DNA of 64,000 bases from Microbacterium maritypicum MF109 (GCF_000455825.1 NZ_ATAO01000217.1:124001-188000); one strand, 5' to 3'. Shown: positions 48,597 to 56,424, counted from the first letter of the stretch. Numbers and translations: made by a program. The notes: generated from the letters alone by a model not told the origin.

Positions 48597-50350
48597 CGGA
48601 ACACCTTCCGCATCCACATCGCGAGCCCTTCGACCACCAGCACAGTGGCGAGGATCATCAGCACGATCGCCGTCACGGTCTCGTAGCGAGAGCCCTGGCT
48701 GGCGTTGAGCAGGTAATAGCCGACGCCGCCGCCGCCGACGATCCCGAGGATCGTCGCCGCGCGGATGTTCGTGTCGAGCATGTAGAAGCTGTGGCCGATG
48801 AGCGCCTGCATGCCCTGCGGCACTGTCGCCGAGGTATAGGTCTGCAGACGCGTCGCGCCCACCGCGCGAAGTGCGCGTTCCGGTCCGCGGTCCACTTCTT
48901 CGAAGGAGTCGGCGATGAGCTTGCCGAGCAGTCCGATGCCGCCGATGGCGAGAGCGATGACGCCGGCCTGCGCGCCGAGTCCGGTGATGACCACGAGCAC
49001 GATCGCGAGGATCAGCTCCGGGATGCCCCGGATGCCGACGAGCAGCAGACGTGCCGTGCCACGGGCACCGGAGCTCGGGGCGACGTTGCGTGCCGCGAGC
49101 GAACCCAGCAGCAACGACGGGAGCAGGGTGAGCACGGTGGCCGCGAGGGCGATCGCGACGGTCTCGCGCATCGCCTGAAACATCGCGCTCGCGTCGTAGT
49201 TGCCGAACGACGGCGGCCAGAACTTCGCCGCCACCTCTGGCAGCTTGGCCCAGAACGTGATGAGGTCCATCCAGTTGATCTGGCTGACCACGACGCTGCC
49301 GATCACCACGAGCACCGCGACGACGCCGGCGATCGTGTGGCGCACGCGCTGCGCGGTCCAGGGCCGCCGCACCGCGGTCTCCGGGCTGGCCGCCCAGGCG
49401 GGGCGAGCGTCGGGTGCCGATGCGGCGTTCGCGCCGAGACGCGGATGCAGGATCCTGTCGATCCACGATCGGGTGTGCTTCTGCTCGCCGAGCATCGCGC
49501 CGCGGACCATGCTCGAGACGATCTCCATCGCGACGCACAGGATGAAGATCACGAGGGCGATGCCGAGGCCCTTGCCGTAGTTGAGCGACTTGAACGCATA
49601 CGACATCTCCAGGCCCAGACCGGCGACGCCGACGTAGCCGAGAACCACGCTGCCGCGCAGGTTGATGTCGTTGCGGTGCAGCACGGTGGCCACCCAGCTG
49701 GGCAGCACCTGCGGCAGGATGCCCGACGTGAACTCCTGCATCTTCGAGCCGCCCGCCGCACGGATGGCGAGGCGGGGGCCTTCATCGATCTGCTCGATCG
49801 CATCGGCGAACATCTTCGAGATCATGCCGATCGAGTGGATGCCGATGGCGAGGATCCCGGGAAGGGTGCCGAGCGAGAACATCAGCACGAACGCCATCGC
49901 GAGCACCACGTCGGGAAGCGCACGGGTGAGCACGCCGATGAACCGCGCGGCTGCGCGCCATCCGTTCCCCGGCGTGGTGTTGGCGGCGGCGAGGTAGGCG
50001 ATCGGCACCGACAGCACGGCGGCGAGCAGCGTGCCCACGAGCACGAGTCCCACGGTGAGGGCGATCAGCCAGGCGAGGTCGCCAGGGGCGGGGAAGGTGA
50101 GACCGCCGACGCGCGCCATGAAGTTCTCGGCATTGCCCCAGCTCTGCACCATCGCCGGGAGGGAGATGTCGACATCGCGGACGGCGAGGATGCCGAGCAC
50201 CACGAGGGCGACCAGGGTGAGGGATGCCGCGATCCGCTCCGGCGAGATCGGACGCCTCGGGGCACGCTCGGCGACGCTGCGCCCGCCGCCCTGAGCCACG
50301 GGGCCTCCGCCGCGTGTGGCGGCATCCGTCGCGGAATCGAGGGCCGTCAT
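48593..50350 (-). CDS. phnE: Phosphonate ABC transporter permease, two fused PhnE domains
   Basis: 585 residues, about double a normal PhnE (near 270). Two BPD_transp_1 domains lie in tandem: the first at about 60-285, the second at about 345-580. Each has its own EAA-type loop, DAIEQIDEGPRLAIRAAGG and DSFEEVDRGPERALRAVGA, that would contact PhnC. The fusion gives the pseudo-dimer channel as one chain. ATG overlaps the phnC stop (ATGA). Confidence 0.93.
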   Translation of the reverse strand: MTALDSATDAATRGGGPVAQGGGRSVAERAPRRPISPERIAASLTLVALVVLGILAVRDVDISLPAMVQSWGNAENFMARVGGLTFPAPGDLAWLIALTVGLVLVGTLLAAVLSVPIAYLAAANTTPGNGWRAAARFIGVLTRALPDVVLAMAFVLMFSLGTLPGILAIGIHSIGMISKMFADAIEQIDEGPRLAIRAAGGSKMQEFTSGILPQVLPSWVATVLHRNDINLRGSVVLGYVGVAGLGLEMSYAFKSLNYGKGLGIALVIFILCVAMEIVSSMVRGAMLGEQKHTRSWIDRILHPRLGANAASAPDARPAWAASPETAVRRPWTAQRVRHTIAGVVAVLVVIGSVVVSQINWMDLITFWAKLPEVAAKFWPPSFGNYDASAMFQAMRETVAIALAATVLTLLPSLLLGSLAARNVAPSSGARGTARLLLVGIRGIPELILAIVLVVITGLGAQAGVIALAIGGIGLLGKLIADSFEEVDRGPERALRAVGATRLQTYTSATVPQGMQALIGHSFYMLDTNIRAATILGIVGGGGVGYYLLNASQGSRYETVTAIVLMILATVLVVEGLAMWMRKVFR

Positions 50351-51177
50351 GATGCGGCCACCTGCGCAGCCGCCTCGACCAGCTCTTCGGCCACGGCACG
50401 GATCTCGGCGGTCGTGGTGGCGACGCGGCCGTAGATCTCCATGACCTCGGCCTTGGTGAGATCGTCGGTCGGGGTGTCCAGCACCACTTCGCCGTGACGC
50501 AGACCGACGATGCGGTCGGCCCACGCGATCGCGAGGTCGACCTGGTGCAGGCTGCAGACGACGGTGAGTCCCTCGTCGGCGGCGATCTCCCGGATCAGCG
50601 CCATGACCTGCTCGCTCGACTCCGGGTCGAGCGAGGCGACCGGCTCGTCGGCGAGCAGGATGTCGGGCTTCTGCATCAGGGCCCTGGCGATGGCCACGCG
50701 CTGCTGCTGTCCACCCGAGAGGGTGTCGCTGCGCTGGTAGGCGCGGTCGAGCAGACCGACGCGGTCGAGGTGCTCGAGTGCGGTGAGCTTGGCGGCACGC
50801 GAGTATCCCCAGAGGCCGAGGCGCGGCCCGCGCACGCCGGACAGCGATCCGGTGAGCACGTTCTCGAGCACGGTGAGCGAGGGCACCAGCTCGAACTGCT
50901 GGAAGATGAAGCCCACGCGGCTGCGGAGGTCGCGCAGCGCCCTGCCCTTCAGCGCCGGCACCTGGGAGCCCAGCACCTCGACCGAGCCCGCGGTGGGGGT
51001 CTCGAGACCGTCGAGGTGGCGCAGCAGGGTCGACTTCCCCGAGCCGGAGAGGCCGAGGAGCACGACGATCTCGCCGCGGGACACCTCGAGCGAGGCATCC
51101 TTCAGTGCGGTGGTCGTCCCGAAGGTCTTCGTCACGCCGTCGAGGCGGATGAGGGCGTCGGATGCCGAGGCGGTCAT
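50347..51177 (-). CDS. phnC: Phosphonate ABC transporter ATP-binding protein
   Basis: 276 residues: Walker A GLSGSGKST, Q-loop FIFQQFELVPSLTV, signature LSGGQQQRVAIARAL, Walker B ILLADEPVASLD, H-loop CSLHQV. Energises uptake through the fused PhnE. Separated from phnD by a 109-bp gap holding a strong hairpin. Confidence 0.95.
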   Translation of the reverse strand: MTASASDALIRLDGVTKTFGTTTALKDASLEVSRGEIVVLLGLSGSGKSTLLRHLDGLETPTAGSVEVLGSQVPALKGRALRDLRSRVGFIFQQFELVPSLTVLENVLTGSLSGVRGPRLGLWGYSRAAKLTALEHLDRVGLLDRAYQRSDTLSGGQQQRVAIARALMQKPDILLADEPVASLDPESSEQVMALIREIAADEGLTVVCSLHQVDLAIAWADRIVGLRHGEVVLDTPTDDLTKAEVMEIYGRVATTTAEIRAVAEELVEAAAQVAAS

Positions 51178-51214
51178 GTCGTAGCTCCTGTGGTGTCGTG
51201 AGTCGTGCGGTGGT

Positions 51215-51256
51215 GCCCTCCGTCCCCGTCCGTGCGCGACGGAAGGGACGGAGGGC
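51215..51256 (-). terminator. Intercistronic hairpin between phnD and phnC
   Basis: GCCCTCCGTCCC (51215-51226) pairs perfectly with 51245-51256, and the loop contains an inner TCCGT/ACGGA stem. In the direction of transcription it follows phnD and precedes phnC. Such hairpins commonly give the binding protein higher expression than the permease and ATPase, by attenuation or by protecting the phnD message. Confidence 0.65.
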
Positions 51257-51286
51257 GCCGGGTGAGGGGAAGCGGTCAGGCCGGGC

Positions 51287-52216
51287 TCAGGCCTTGCACT
51301 GCTCCGCTTCGGTCTCCTTGCAGATGTCGCGGATCAGGTCGTAGTACGCGTCGTCGACCGGCTTCGTGGCGTAGAACACGCTGCGGAAGGCGTCGGTGTC
51401 GGCACCGTCGATGCCCGCGGCGATGATGTCGTCGATCGTGATCTCGGCGAGGCCGTCGATGAGCTTCTTCGAGACGTCGTCCGGGAGCGTGGAGGAGTAG
51501 ACCAGCGGCGCACCGGGCACCATCGTCTCGTCGACGACCTTCACCTTGTCCGACTTCTCGACCTCGGAGTCCTCGGCGAAGCCCGCCTCGCACTCCACGC
51601 CCTCGCCGACCTTGGTGACGCTGACATCGTGCTTGCCTGCGAACACCGGAGTGATGTCGTTCTTGGGGTCGATGCCGGCCTTGAGCAGGTTGTACGACGG
51701 GAACAGGTAGCCCGAGGTCGACGACGGGTCCACGAAGCAGACCTTCTTGCCCTTGAAGTCGTCGATGCTCGTGATGTCGCTGCCGACCGGGACGATCGCC
51801 TGCGAGAAGTAGCCCGGCTCCTGGCCCTCCTCGGTCACGATCGAGGAGATCGGGGTGAGCTTGGCGCCGTTGTTGGTGGCGGTGACGTAGGTGAATCCGG
51901 AGAAGGACGCGACGTCGACCTTGCCGGCGACCGCGGCCTCGATGAGTGCGGCGTAGTCGGTCGACTCGTGGTACTCGACCGTCTTGCCGGTGATCTCGGC
52001 GATGTAGTCCATGAGCGGCTGGTAGTTCGTCTCGGTGTCGACCGAGTCGGGCACGACGCCGAAGACGAGCGTGTTCTCGTCGACCGCGAATCCGCTGGCG
52101 GAGGACGACTCGTCGGCACCGGGTGTGCCGGCTGCGTCGGCCGAGCCGGAACAGGCGGCGAGGCCGAGGGCGAGGAGCGCGACGCCGGCGAGGGCGGGAA
52201 GAGCGCGAAGCTTCAT
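51287..52216 (-). CDS. phnD: Phosphonate ABC transporter substrate-binding lipoprotein
   Basis: 309 residues. Signal peptide MKLRALPALAGVALLALG ending in the lipobox LAAC with the modified Cys at 22. The rest is a PhnD/PBP2-type binding domain: LVFGVVPDSVDTETNYQPLMDYIAEITG, VDVASFSGFTYV, KKVCFVDPSSTSGYLFPSYNLLKAG (pieces by position), with the DPSSTSGYL phosphonate-binding loop. First gene of the operon. AAAGG upstream of ATG. Confidence 0.94.
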   Translation of the reverse strand: MKLRALPALAGVALLALGLAACSGSADAAGTPGADESSSASGFAVDENTLVFGVVPDSVDTETNYQPLMDYIAEITGKTVEYHESTDYAALIEAAVAGKVDVASFSGFTYVTATNNGAKLTPISSIVTEEGQEPGYFSQAIVPVGSDITSIDDFKGKKVCFVDPSSTSGYLFPSYNLLKAGIDPKNDITPVFAGKHDVSVTKVGEGVECEAGFAEDSEVEKSDKVKVVDETMVPGAPLVYSSTLPDDVSKKLIDGLAEITIDDIIAAGIDGADTDAFRSVFYATKPVDDAYYDLIRDICKETEAEQCKA

Positions 52217-52278
52217 GAGGACCTTTCAGGGTGTGAGGGGTGATCCACGGAAGACTCTCTCAGGTGCCACGCCGAGAT

Positions 52279-52287
52279 ATGTACCTA
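52279..52287. promoter_or_regulatory. Candidate regulator site before phnD
   Basis: ATGTACCTA. On the minus strand the flanking TAGGTACATATCT overlaps the most likely -10 of the phn operon. A second identical copy is at 52376-52384. Confidence 0.5.
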
Positions 52288-52373
52288 ACTCGGAAGAGTT
52301 CAGGGCTCGTTTACCGAGCATTCGCCTGGATGAACACTCCTCGAACGTGATCGCGCTCACCGAGATGGCGAAG

Positions 52374-52379
52374 TAATGT
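52374..52379 (+). promoter_or_regulatory. -10 element of the GntR gene (TAATGT)
   Basis: TAATGT ends six bases before the GTG at 52386, so the mRNA is likely leaderless. Confidence 0.5.
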
Positions 52380-52384
52380 ACCTA
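52376..52384. promoter_or_regulatory. Candidate regulator site over the GntR promoter
   Basis: ATGTACCTA, identical to the copy at 52279, overlapping the -10 and transcription start of the GntR gene. Suggests autoregulation. Confidence 0.5.
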
Positions 52385-52385
52385 T

Positions 52386-53129
52386 GTGGCCGAAGCTGTG
52401 TACACCCAGATCGCCGACGACCTTCGCGCGCAGATCGCGGCGGGCACCCTGCGCCCAGGCGACGACGTCCCGACCGAGGCGGACCTCGCCGAGAAGTGGC
52501 GCACATCTCGCGGTCCGATCCGCAACGCCCTGGCCGCTCTGCGCGGCGAAGGTCTGATCGAGACGAGCCGCGGGCGGCCGGCGCGCGTGGTCGCCCGCAA
52601 GGCTAATCAGGCCGTCGACGTGTCGGTGCCGTTCACGCGCTGGGCTCGGGAGCTGGGCGTCACCCCGGGGGCGCAGACGCAGGAGCTGAGCCTGCGGCGC
52701 GCCGGCGATCTGGGAGCAGCACTCGGCGTCGACGCGAGCGACACCATCGTGAGCGTGGTCAGGCTGCGTCTGCTCGACGGCCGGCCGACCATGCTGGAGC
52801 GCCTCCACTACACGGAGGTCGCGGGACGACGATTGTTCGAGGTGAACCTCGACGAGGTCTCGATCACGGAGTACCTGGGCTCGGTCGGACACCCGATCGT
52901 CACGCTGCAGCACGTCATCGATGCGGTGGCCGCCGACGACCAGGATGCGGCACTGCTGCGCGTGCCCCGTGGCACGCCCATCCTGCGCCTCACACGCACG
53001 TCGCGCGATGCGGAGGGGCGGATCTTCGAGGCCTCGGAGGACCGCTACCTGAGCGAGGTCGTGCGCTTCACGGTCGCCGCGTCGGGGATCTCCACCGACG
53101 GCCATTTCATGCGTGCCGTCGGCGCCTAG
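52386..53129 (+). CDS. GntR family regulator of the phosphonate operon (PhnF/HutC subfamily)
   Basis: 247 residues: N-terminal GntR winged helix (YTQIADDLRAQIAAGTLRPGDDVPTEADLAEKWRTSRGPIRNALAALRGEGLI by position 6-58) and a C-terminal UTRA domain for ligand binding (SVVRLRLLDGRPTMLERLHY ... LRLTRTSRDAEGRIFEASEDRYL). Divergent from phnD, with repeated 9-bp sites in the gap. Probably represses the operon until a phosphonate or phosphate-stress ligand binds. Confidence 0.92.
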   Translation: MAEAVYTQIADDLRAQIAAGTLRPGDDVPTEADLAEKWRTSRGPIRNALAALRGEGLIETSRGRPARVVARKANQAVDVSVPFTRWARELGVTPGAQTQELSLRRAGDLGAALGVDASDTIVSVVRLRLLDGRPTMLERLHYTEVAGRRLFEVNLDEVSITEYLGSVGHPIVTLQHVIDAVAADDQDAALLRVPRGTPILRLTRTSRDAEGRIFEASEDRYLSEVVRFTVAASGISTDGHFMRAVGA

Positions 53130-53383
53130 CAGGACGTGCATGAGCACCGGTCGGGAGGCCGGAGAATCGGCCGTTAACGCAGAAGGCGATCGCGAGCGCG
53201 CAAGGTGTTTCAGAAGCCAGAAAGACCGCGCCCGCGATCGCAGCGCTGGGGACGCTTTATCTGGGGAGCCTTCAGATTACGGGAGGCTGCAACGCGTTCC
53301 ACAGGGTCGAACGTCGAGACTTCTCTAGACTTTCGTCTAGGTTCTCGCGGATCGTGGAAGGCGTGCTCACACACTCTAGAGCA
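53130..53383. other. 254-bp convergent gap without a gene
   Basis: Between the GntR and kinase stops. It holds a short stem GGCCG/CGGCC near 53158, the inverted repeat CTAGAC-TTTC-GTCTAG at 53325-53340 and a CTCTAGAG palindrome at 53373-53380. Small frames on both strands have no ribosome-binding site and no family-like sequence. Confidence 0.6.
53325..53340. terminator. CTAGAC/GTCTAG inverted repeat after the kinase gene
   Basis: Perfect 6-bp arms with a TTTC loop, 44 bases beyond the kinase stop. Could terminate the kinase transcript, or be a binding site: GTCTA also occurs twice in the kinase/regulator promoter region. Confidence 0.4.
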
Positions 53384-54526
53384 TCAGACGACCGGAAGTC
53401 GGGCCGACACGACCCAGAATCCCTCGACTTCGCCGGCGCTGAACTCGCCGCTCGCGCCCATGACGCGCTCCGCCATCCTTCCCAGGCCGGTGCGACTGGA
53501 GGAGAGCTCGCGGCGCGGCGTCGTCGGGAGCGGGCTGCGCAGCGTGAGGTGGGCGACGTCGTCGTCCACGGCGAGGTCGATCTGCACCTCACCGGGTCCT
53601 GCGTATTTGAGGATGTTCGTGGCGGACTCGCGCACGATGCGCGCGAGGACGATCTCGACGGCACGCGGGATGCGCTCGTCGCGGGGGTCTCCGTCGCGGG
53701 CCACGGAGTGACCCGCGGATTCGAACTCGCTCTGCGCCTCGTCGATCGCCGCTGCGAGGTCGCCCGTCTGCACACTGGACGACTGCGGACCGTCGTCCGC
53801 CAATTCGATCACGAAGCGAAGATCGGTCATCGCCTTGCGAGCGGCGACACGGATCGCTTCCTGCGAATCGGTGCTGGTCTCGGGGTCTTCGAGCATCTGC
53901 ACGTGCAGCGCCACCACCGTGAGGTGGTGCGCAATGCTGTCGTGCAGCTCACCGGCGATCCATCGTCGCTCGGCGAGCACTGCTTGACGTTCTTGTTCCG
54001 CGCGCTCCTCGAGTTCGCGCTCGAGGCGACTGCCCCGAGCGAAGGCGAGCCGCAGGGCGAACCCGACAGCTCCGGCCACCGTGGCGAAGATGAGGAACAG
54101 ACCGACGTTCACATCGGTGTCGGCATCGCCGTTGGCGACGAGTGCTGCAGCGATGAGGAACGCACCGGTGTACGACAGGATCAGGGAGGTCCATCCCAGC
54201 CTCATGACCAGCCCGGCCGCGACAGCGGCTGCGGTCAGAACCTGGGACTCGGTTCCCACGAGGAATGATGTCGCGAACACGACGCCGAGGGCGCATGTCG
54301 CGATGAGTGGATTCCAGAGATAGAGGGCGAACGCTGCGGTACATGCGACGCTCACCAAAAGTGCGACCGGGTTCACACCCGGCGTGGTGAAAAAACCTAT
54401 GACGTCCGTGGCGATGGTGATGGAGACGATGACCAGGACGACGATCCGCTCGATCGCGCTGAGCTTCTCGCCCCGACCCAACCGGAACGAATCCGCAGAT
54501 CGTCGGGTGGACTGGTCGAAGGCCAT
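53384..54526 (-). CDS. Sensor histidine kinase downstream of a micro-ORF
   Basis: 380 residues: six hydrophobic helices across residues 25-162 with short loops, a coiled signalling helix (RLERELEERAEQERQAVLAERR), phospho-acceptor H195 in IAGELHDSIAHHL, and a HATPase_c domain with N-box ESATNILKYAG and SRTGLGRMAERV as glycine box. The kinase is of the intramembrane-sensing HisKA_3 type. AGGAGA lies 9 bases before the ATG. The 15-codon ORF starts 77 bases upstream on the same strand, and the cognate regulator is divergent. Codon use is a little less GC-rich than in neighbours. Confidence 0.9.
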   Translation of the reverse strand: MAFDQSTRRSADSFRLGRGEKLSAIERIVVLVIVSITIATDVIGFFTTPGVNPVALLVSVACTAAFALYLWNPLIATCALGVVFATSFLVGTESQVLTAAAVAAGLVMRLGWTSLILSYTGAFLIAAALVANGDADTDVNVGLFLIFATVAGAVGFALRLAFARGSRLERELEERAEQERQAVLAERRWIAGELHDSIAHHLTVVALHVQMLEDPETSTDSQEAIRVAARKAMTDLRFVIELADDGPQSSSVQTGDLAAAIDEAQSEFESAGHSVARDGDPRDERIPRAVEIVLARIVRESATNILKYAGPGEVQIDLAVDDDVAHLTLRSPLPTTPRRELSSSRTGLGRMAERVMGASGEFSAGEVEGFWVVSARLPVV

Positions 54527-54555
54527 GGTTCACTATCTCCTATTCGCCAGGTACG

Positions 54556-54603
54556 CTAGCGGACGAGACCAAAAAACTTGCCAACCTGCTGCCAGAAAGT
54601 CAT
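54556..54603 (-). CDS. Micro-ORF encoding a 15-residue amphipathic peptide
   Basis: ATG at 54603 to TAG at 54556 encodes MTFWQQVGKFFGLVR. A full GGAGGT (54611-54616) lies seven bases upstream of the ATG, the best Shine-Dalgarno in the window. Hydrophobic residues at 3, 7, 10 and 14 plus 4 and 11 make one face of a helix; net charge is about +2 with no acidic residue. GC is 50%, well below the flanks. It is 29 bases upstream of the kinase gene and probably in the same transcript. No leader or cleavage motif. It could be a signal peptide for the kinase, a small membrane-active peptide or a translational leader. Not recognised as a known family. Confidence 0.6.
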   Translation of the reverse strand: MTFWQQVGKFFGLVR

Positions 54604-54685
54604 TACGTTCACCTCCATTATGTAGTCGTTCGTCGATGTCTGTATTCATCTTCTCGGCGAACAACGCGGCGCACATCTGTCTCAC

Positions 54686-54713
54686 GTCTAGAGGTTTTTG
54701 GCCAAAGGTCTAC
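54686..54713. promoter_or_regulatory. Two GTCTA half-sites in the kinase/regulator divergent region
   Basis: GTCTAG (54686-54691) and GTCTAC (54708-54713) are spaced 22 bp start to start, two helical turns. They lie between the micro-ORF and the regulator start. Possible response-regulator binding sites. Confidence 0.35.
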
Positions 54714-54740
54714 ATGACGTCATCGAAGCGCTCCCGCCGT

Positions 54741-54746
54741 TAGGCT
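54741..54746 (+). promoter_or_regulatory. -10 element of the regulator gene (TAGGCT)
   Basis: TAGGCT ends seven bases before the ATG at 54754. Confidence 0.5.
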
Positions 54747-54753
54747 TCCCCCT

Positions 54754-55410
54754 ATGCAGGAAATCCGTGTCGTGATCGTCGACGATGATCCACTGGTCCG
54801 TTCGGCGCTGTCGCACTTCGTGTCGCGTGACCCGGAGATCACCGTGATCGCGCAGGCGGAGGACGGCCTCGAGGCGATCGCCACGGTGGAACGCGAGCAG
54901 CCCGATGTGGTGATGATGGACGTGCAGATGCCCGAGATGGACGGCATCGAGGCCACCGGCGTGATCGCCGAGCGCTGGCCTCACGTCCGCGTCCTCGCGG
55001 TGACGACGCTCGACGGCAGCGACACGGTGCTTCCGATGCTCAGCGCCGGCGCCTCCGGCTACCTGCTCAAGGACTCCAGCGCCGACGACATCGTCACGGG
55101 CGTCCGCGAAGTGCACAGCGGCGCCAGCTCCCTCTCTCCCCGGATCGCCTCGATGCTGATCAAGCACGTCCGCGAATCTACGCCCGTGGCGGCCGACGCC
55201 GACGCCCTCGAGCCGCTCACCGAGCGCGAGGTCGAGGTGCTCCACTGCCTCGCCCAGGGCATGTCGAACGCAGAGATCGCCAAGGCGCTGATCGTCTCCG
55301 AGGGTACGGTGAAGGCGCATCTCGGCCGCATGATGTCCAAGTGGCACCTGCGCGACCGCGTGCAGATCCTCGTGACGGCCGCGCACGCTGGTCTCGTCAG
55401 CTTCCGCTGA
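54754..55410 (+). CDS. Response regulator, LuxR type, divergent from the kinase
   Basis: 218 residues: receiver with DDDP acidic cluster, phospho-acceptor D56 in MMDVQMPEMDG, switch Thr in AVTTLDG and Lys in YLLKDSS; LuxR helix-turn-helix LTEREVEVLHCLAQGMSNAEIAKALIVSEGTVKAHLGRMM (positions 152-191). Cognate to the divergent kinase by position. Leaderless start. Its targets may include the micro-ORF/kinase promoter. Confidence 0.93.
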   Translation: MQEIRVVIVDDDPLVRSALSHFVSRDPEITVIAQAEDGLEAIATVEREQPDVVMMDVQMPEMDGIEATGVIAERWPHVRVLAVTTLDGSDTVLPMLSAGASGYLLKDSSADDIVTGVREVHSGASSLSPRIASMLIKHVRESTPVAADADALEPLTEREVEVLHCLAQGMSNAEIAKALIVSEGTVKAHLGRMMSKWHLRDRVQILVTAAHAGLVSFR

Positions 55411-56274
55411 TCACCACGCGAGCAGGACGATCCCCGCGACGACGACGAGCGACGCCGCGATCCGCCAGGCGGGACGCGACTCCCGCAGCACGAACACCCC
55501 GAACAGGCTCACCAGCACCACGCTGACCTCGCGCAGGGGGGCCACCAGCGCGACCGGTGCGATCTGGATCGCGGTCAGCACCAGGATGTACGACAGCGGC
55601 GACAGGATGCCGAAGGCCAGGATGCGGCGCCATTGCGTGCGCCCGAGCGCCCATACCGCACCCCAGCGCCGACGCACCGCGATCGAGTAGAACGGCACCT
55701 GCAGCAGCGTGGTTCCGACCATGAACGCGACCGGCGAGAGGCCCCAGGTGCGTACCGCGTGCGCGTCCCAGATCGTGTAGACGGCTATCGCGACACCGGT
55801 GAGGAGCCCGAAGACGATGCCGGGATCGAGCCGCCGAGAACCCGCCCCTCTCCCCCGGTCGACGAGTCCGATGGCGACGACGCCGACGATCACGGCGGCG
55901 ACGCCCACGAGCGCGACCGCCGAAGGACGCTCGCCGAGCAGCAGCACGGCCACGATCACCGAGAGGAAGGGGCCCGTGCCCCGCGCCGTCGCGTAGACGG
56001 TGGAGAGGTTGCCCTCCCGGTACCCGCGCTGGAGCACCGCCATGTAACCGACGTGCAGCACCGACGAGACGGCGACGCCGAGGGCGAACGATCCCAGGTC
56101 GTCGGCCCCGAGACCGCCGGTGAACGGCACCGCGCCGATCCACACGACGGTGCTGCCGACCGATCCCCACCACAGGAACGGCGCTCCGGCCCGGCTGATG
56201 CCGTGCGCGATGATGTTCCACGCCGCGTGGGCTATGGCGGCGCCGAAGACCAGGACGAAGGCGAGTGGAGACAC
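55411..56274 (-). CDS. EamA family transporter under riboswitch control
   Basis: 287-residue ten-helix DMT carrier with two EamA repeats (FVLVFGAAIAHAAWNIIAHGISRAGAPFLWWGSV at the start; PISY-like LGERPSAVALVGVAAVIVGVVAIGL at the end of repeat one). GTG start at 56274 with AAGGG nine bases upstream. Its leader contains a ykkC-class aptamer, so the carrier is probably induced by guanidine or a related ligand and exports it. Known guanidine exporters are four-helix SMR (Gdx) proteins, which share the DMT superfamily. Converges with the response regulator gene with no gap. Confidence 0.9.
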   Translation of the reverse strand: MSPLAFVLVFGAAIAHAAWNIIAHGISRAGAPFLWWGSVGSTVVWIGAVPFTGGLGADDLGSFALGVAVSSVLHVGYMAVLQRGYREGNLSTVYATARGTGPFLSVIVAVLLLGERPSAVALVGVAAVIVGVVAIGLVDRGRGAGSRRLDPGIVFGLLTGVAIAVYTIWDAHAVRTWGLSPVAFMVGTTLLQVPFYSIAVRRRWGAVWALGRTQWRRILAFGILSPLSYILVLTAIQIAPVALVAPLREVSVVLVSLFGVFVLRESRPAWRIAASLVVVAGIVLLAW

Positions 56275-56304
56275 GACGAGACCCTTCCGTCCGACGCGCG
56301 GCGC

Positions 56305-56420
56305 GACGAACAGGGTCCTCCGGGCTTTTGTCCTGTCAGATGACGGCTCTCCTGTGGAGGAGGGCCGTGGCGCCGCTCGGACCAGACGGGCGCGAACCCC
56401 GGAACCCTAGGCGCTATCGG
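56305..56420 (-). promoter_or_regulatory. Guanidine-I (ykkC) class riboswitch
   Basis: Reading the minus strand, the conserved ykkC blocks appear in order: CCTAGGGTTCCGG (56411-56399), TCTGGTCCGAGCGG (about 56387-56373), ACGG, and GGACAAAAGCCCGGAGGA (56333-56316). These match the consensus blocks CUAGGGUUCCG, CUGGUCCGAGAG and GGxAAAAAGCCCGGGAGA of the guanidine-I aptamer. The 3' segment GGACCCT (56318-56312) can pair with AGGGTCT at the ribosome-binding site (56285-56279), giving a plausible translation switch. Edges are approximate. The subtype (guanidine versus the ykkC-2 ligands ppGpp or PRPP) is not settled by eye. Confidence 0.88.
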
Positions 56421-56424
56421 GACG

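Noticed and set aside
48473..50434. 653-residue plus-strand frame opposite phnE
   Set aside because: Asp/Arg/His-rich shadow of the permease gene.
53272..53367. 32-codon frame after the kinase (VSTPSTIRENLDES...)
   Set aside because: No ribosome-binding site, and it crosses the CTAGAC/GTCTAG inverted repeat; likely not coding.
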